A stretch of DNA of 5,794 bases from NCBI GenBank assembly GCA_041485385.1, contig JBGPJM010000265.1:1-5794 (forward strand), given 5' to 3'. Positions within the stretch are counted from its first letter, which is position 1, and every line of letters begins with the position of its first letter. Below, one piece after another: positions 5,759-5,794 of the stretch. A program made the translations under genes and the position numbers. The DNA is from JBGPJM01 sp041485385. Lineage in GTDB: Bacteria; Planctomycetota; Phycisphaerae; Phycisphaerales; UBA1924. Under the pieces are notes generated by a model, which was not told where the DNA came from, made no database searches, and saw only the letters and a program-made list of their open reading frames with translations.

Positions 5759-5794
5759 CTCCCCCTCTTCGGCTGATTTGGAGAAATCGCTCCG

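Noticed and set aside
1..5794. CRISPR arrays, tRNA/rRNA genes, insertion sequences and rho-independent terminators.
   Set aside because: Reading both strands showed no regular direct repeats, no tRNA-like cloverleaf, no transposase motifs, and no GC hairpin followed by a T-run, including in the two convergent junctions near 1273-1294 and 5517-5530.

Overview
This is a GC-rich, gene-dense bacterial window with five protein-coding genes, one cut by the left edge and one possibly cut by the right edge. No RNA gene, CRISPR array, insertion sequence or attachment site was seen. The best guess for the source is a planctomycete, perhaps of the Phycisphaerae type. The reasons are the GC-rich third codon positions, a DUF115/Maf-like gene away from any visible flagellar gene, a secreted S9 peptidase with long Lys/Glu-rich inserts, and a small protein with the look of a planctomycete hypothetical. 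This is inference; there is no rRNA or other phylogenetic marker here.

Layout: 1-415 (-) holds the N-terminal 138 codons of a DUF115/MptE/Maf-like protein that runs off the left edge. 416-586 is a short divergent spacer with no convincing gene. 587-1294 (+) encodes a small protein with two membrane segments and a C-terminal NTF2/SnoaL-like domain. Its last 22 bases overlap, tail to tail, the end of a very large gene at 1273-4623 (-), an exported S9-family (DPP/acylaminoacyl-peptidase-like) serine peptidase. 4624-4754 is a divergent promoter region. 4755-5516 (+) is signal peptidase I (lepB). After 14 bases comes a convergent small gene at 5531-5758 (-), whose frame stays open to the right edge.

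The main discovery is inside the S9 peptidase. About 153 residues (codons at 2446-2904) sit between two beta-propeller blades and read as two consecutive POTRA domains, the periplasmic modules of BamA/Omp85 and FtsQ-type proteins. The peptidase frame resumes in register afterwards and the Ser-Asp-His triad is intact. The same protein also carries a Lys/Glu/Gly-rich linker of about 129 residues, and its coding strand has a four-tract G-run that could form a very stable quadruplex. I know of no described S9 peptidase with a POTRA pair in its propeller.

Working together: signal peptidase I would mature exported proteins, including the divergently encoded peptidase, whose precursor has a signal peptide. 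A POTRA-bearing peptidase beside lepB suggests an envelope protein-processing or outer-membrane quality-control role. That link rests only on domain content and gene order.
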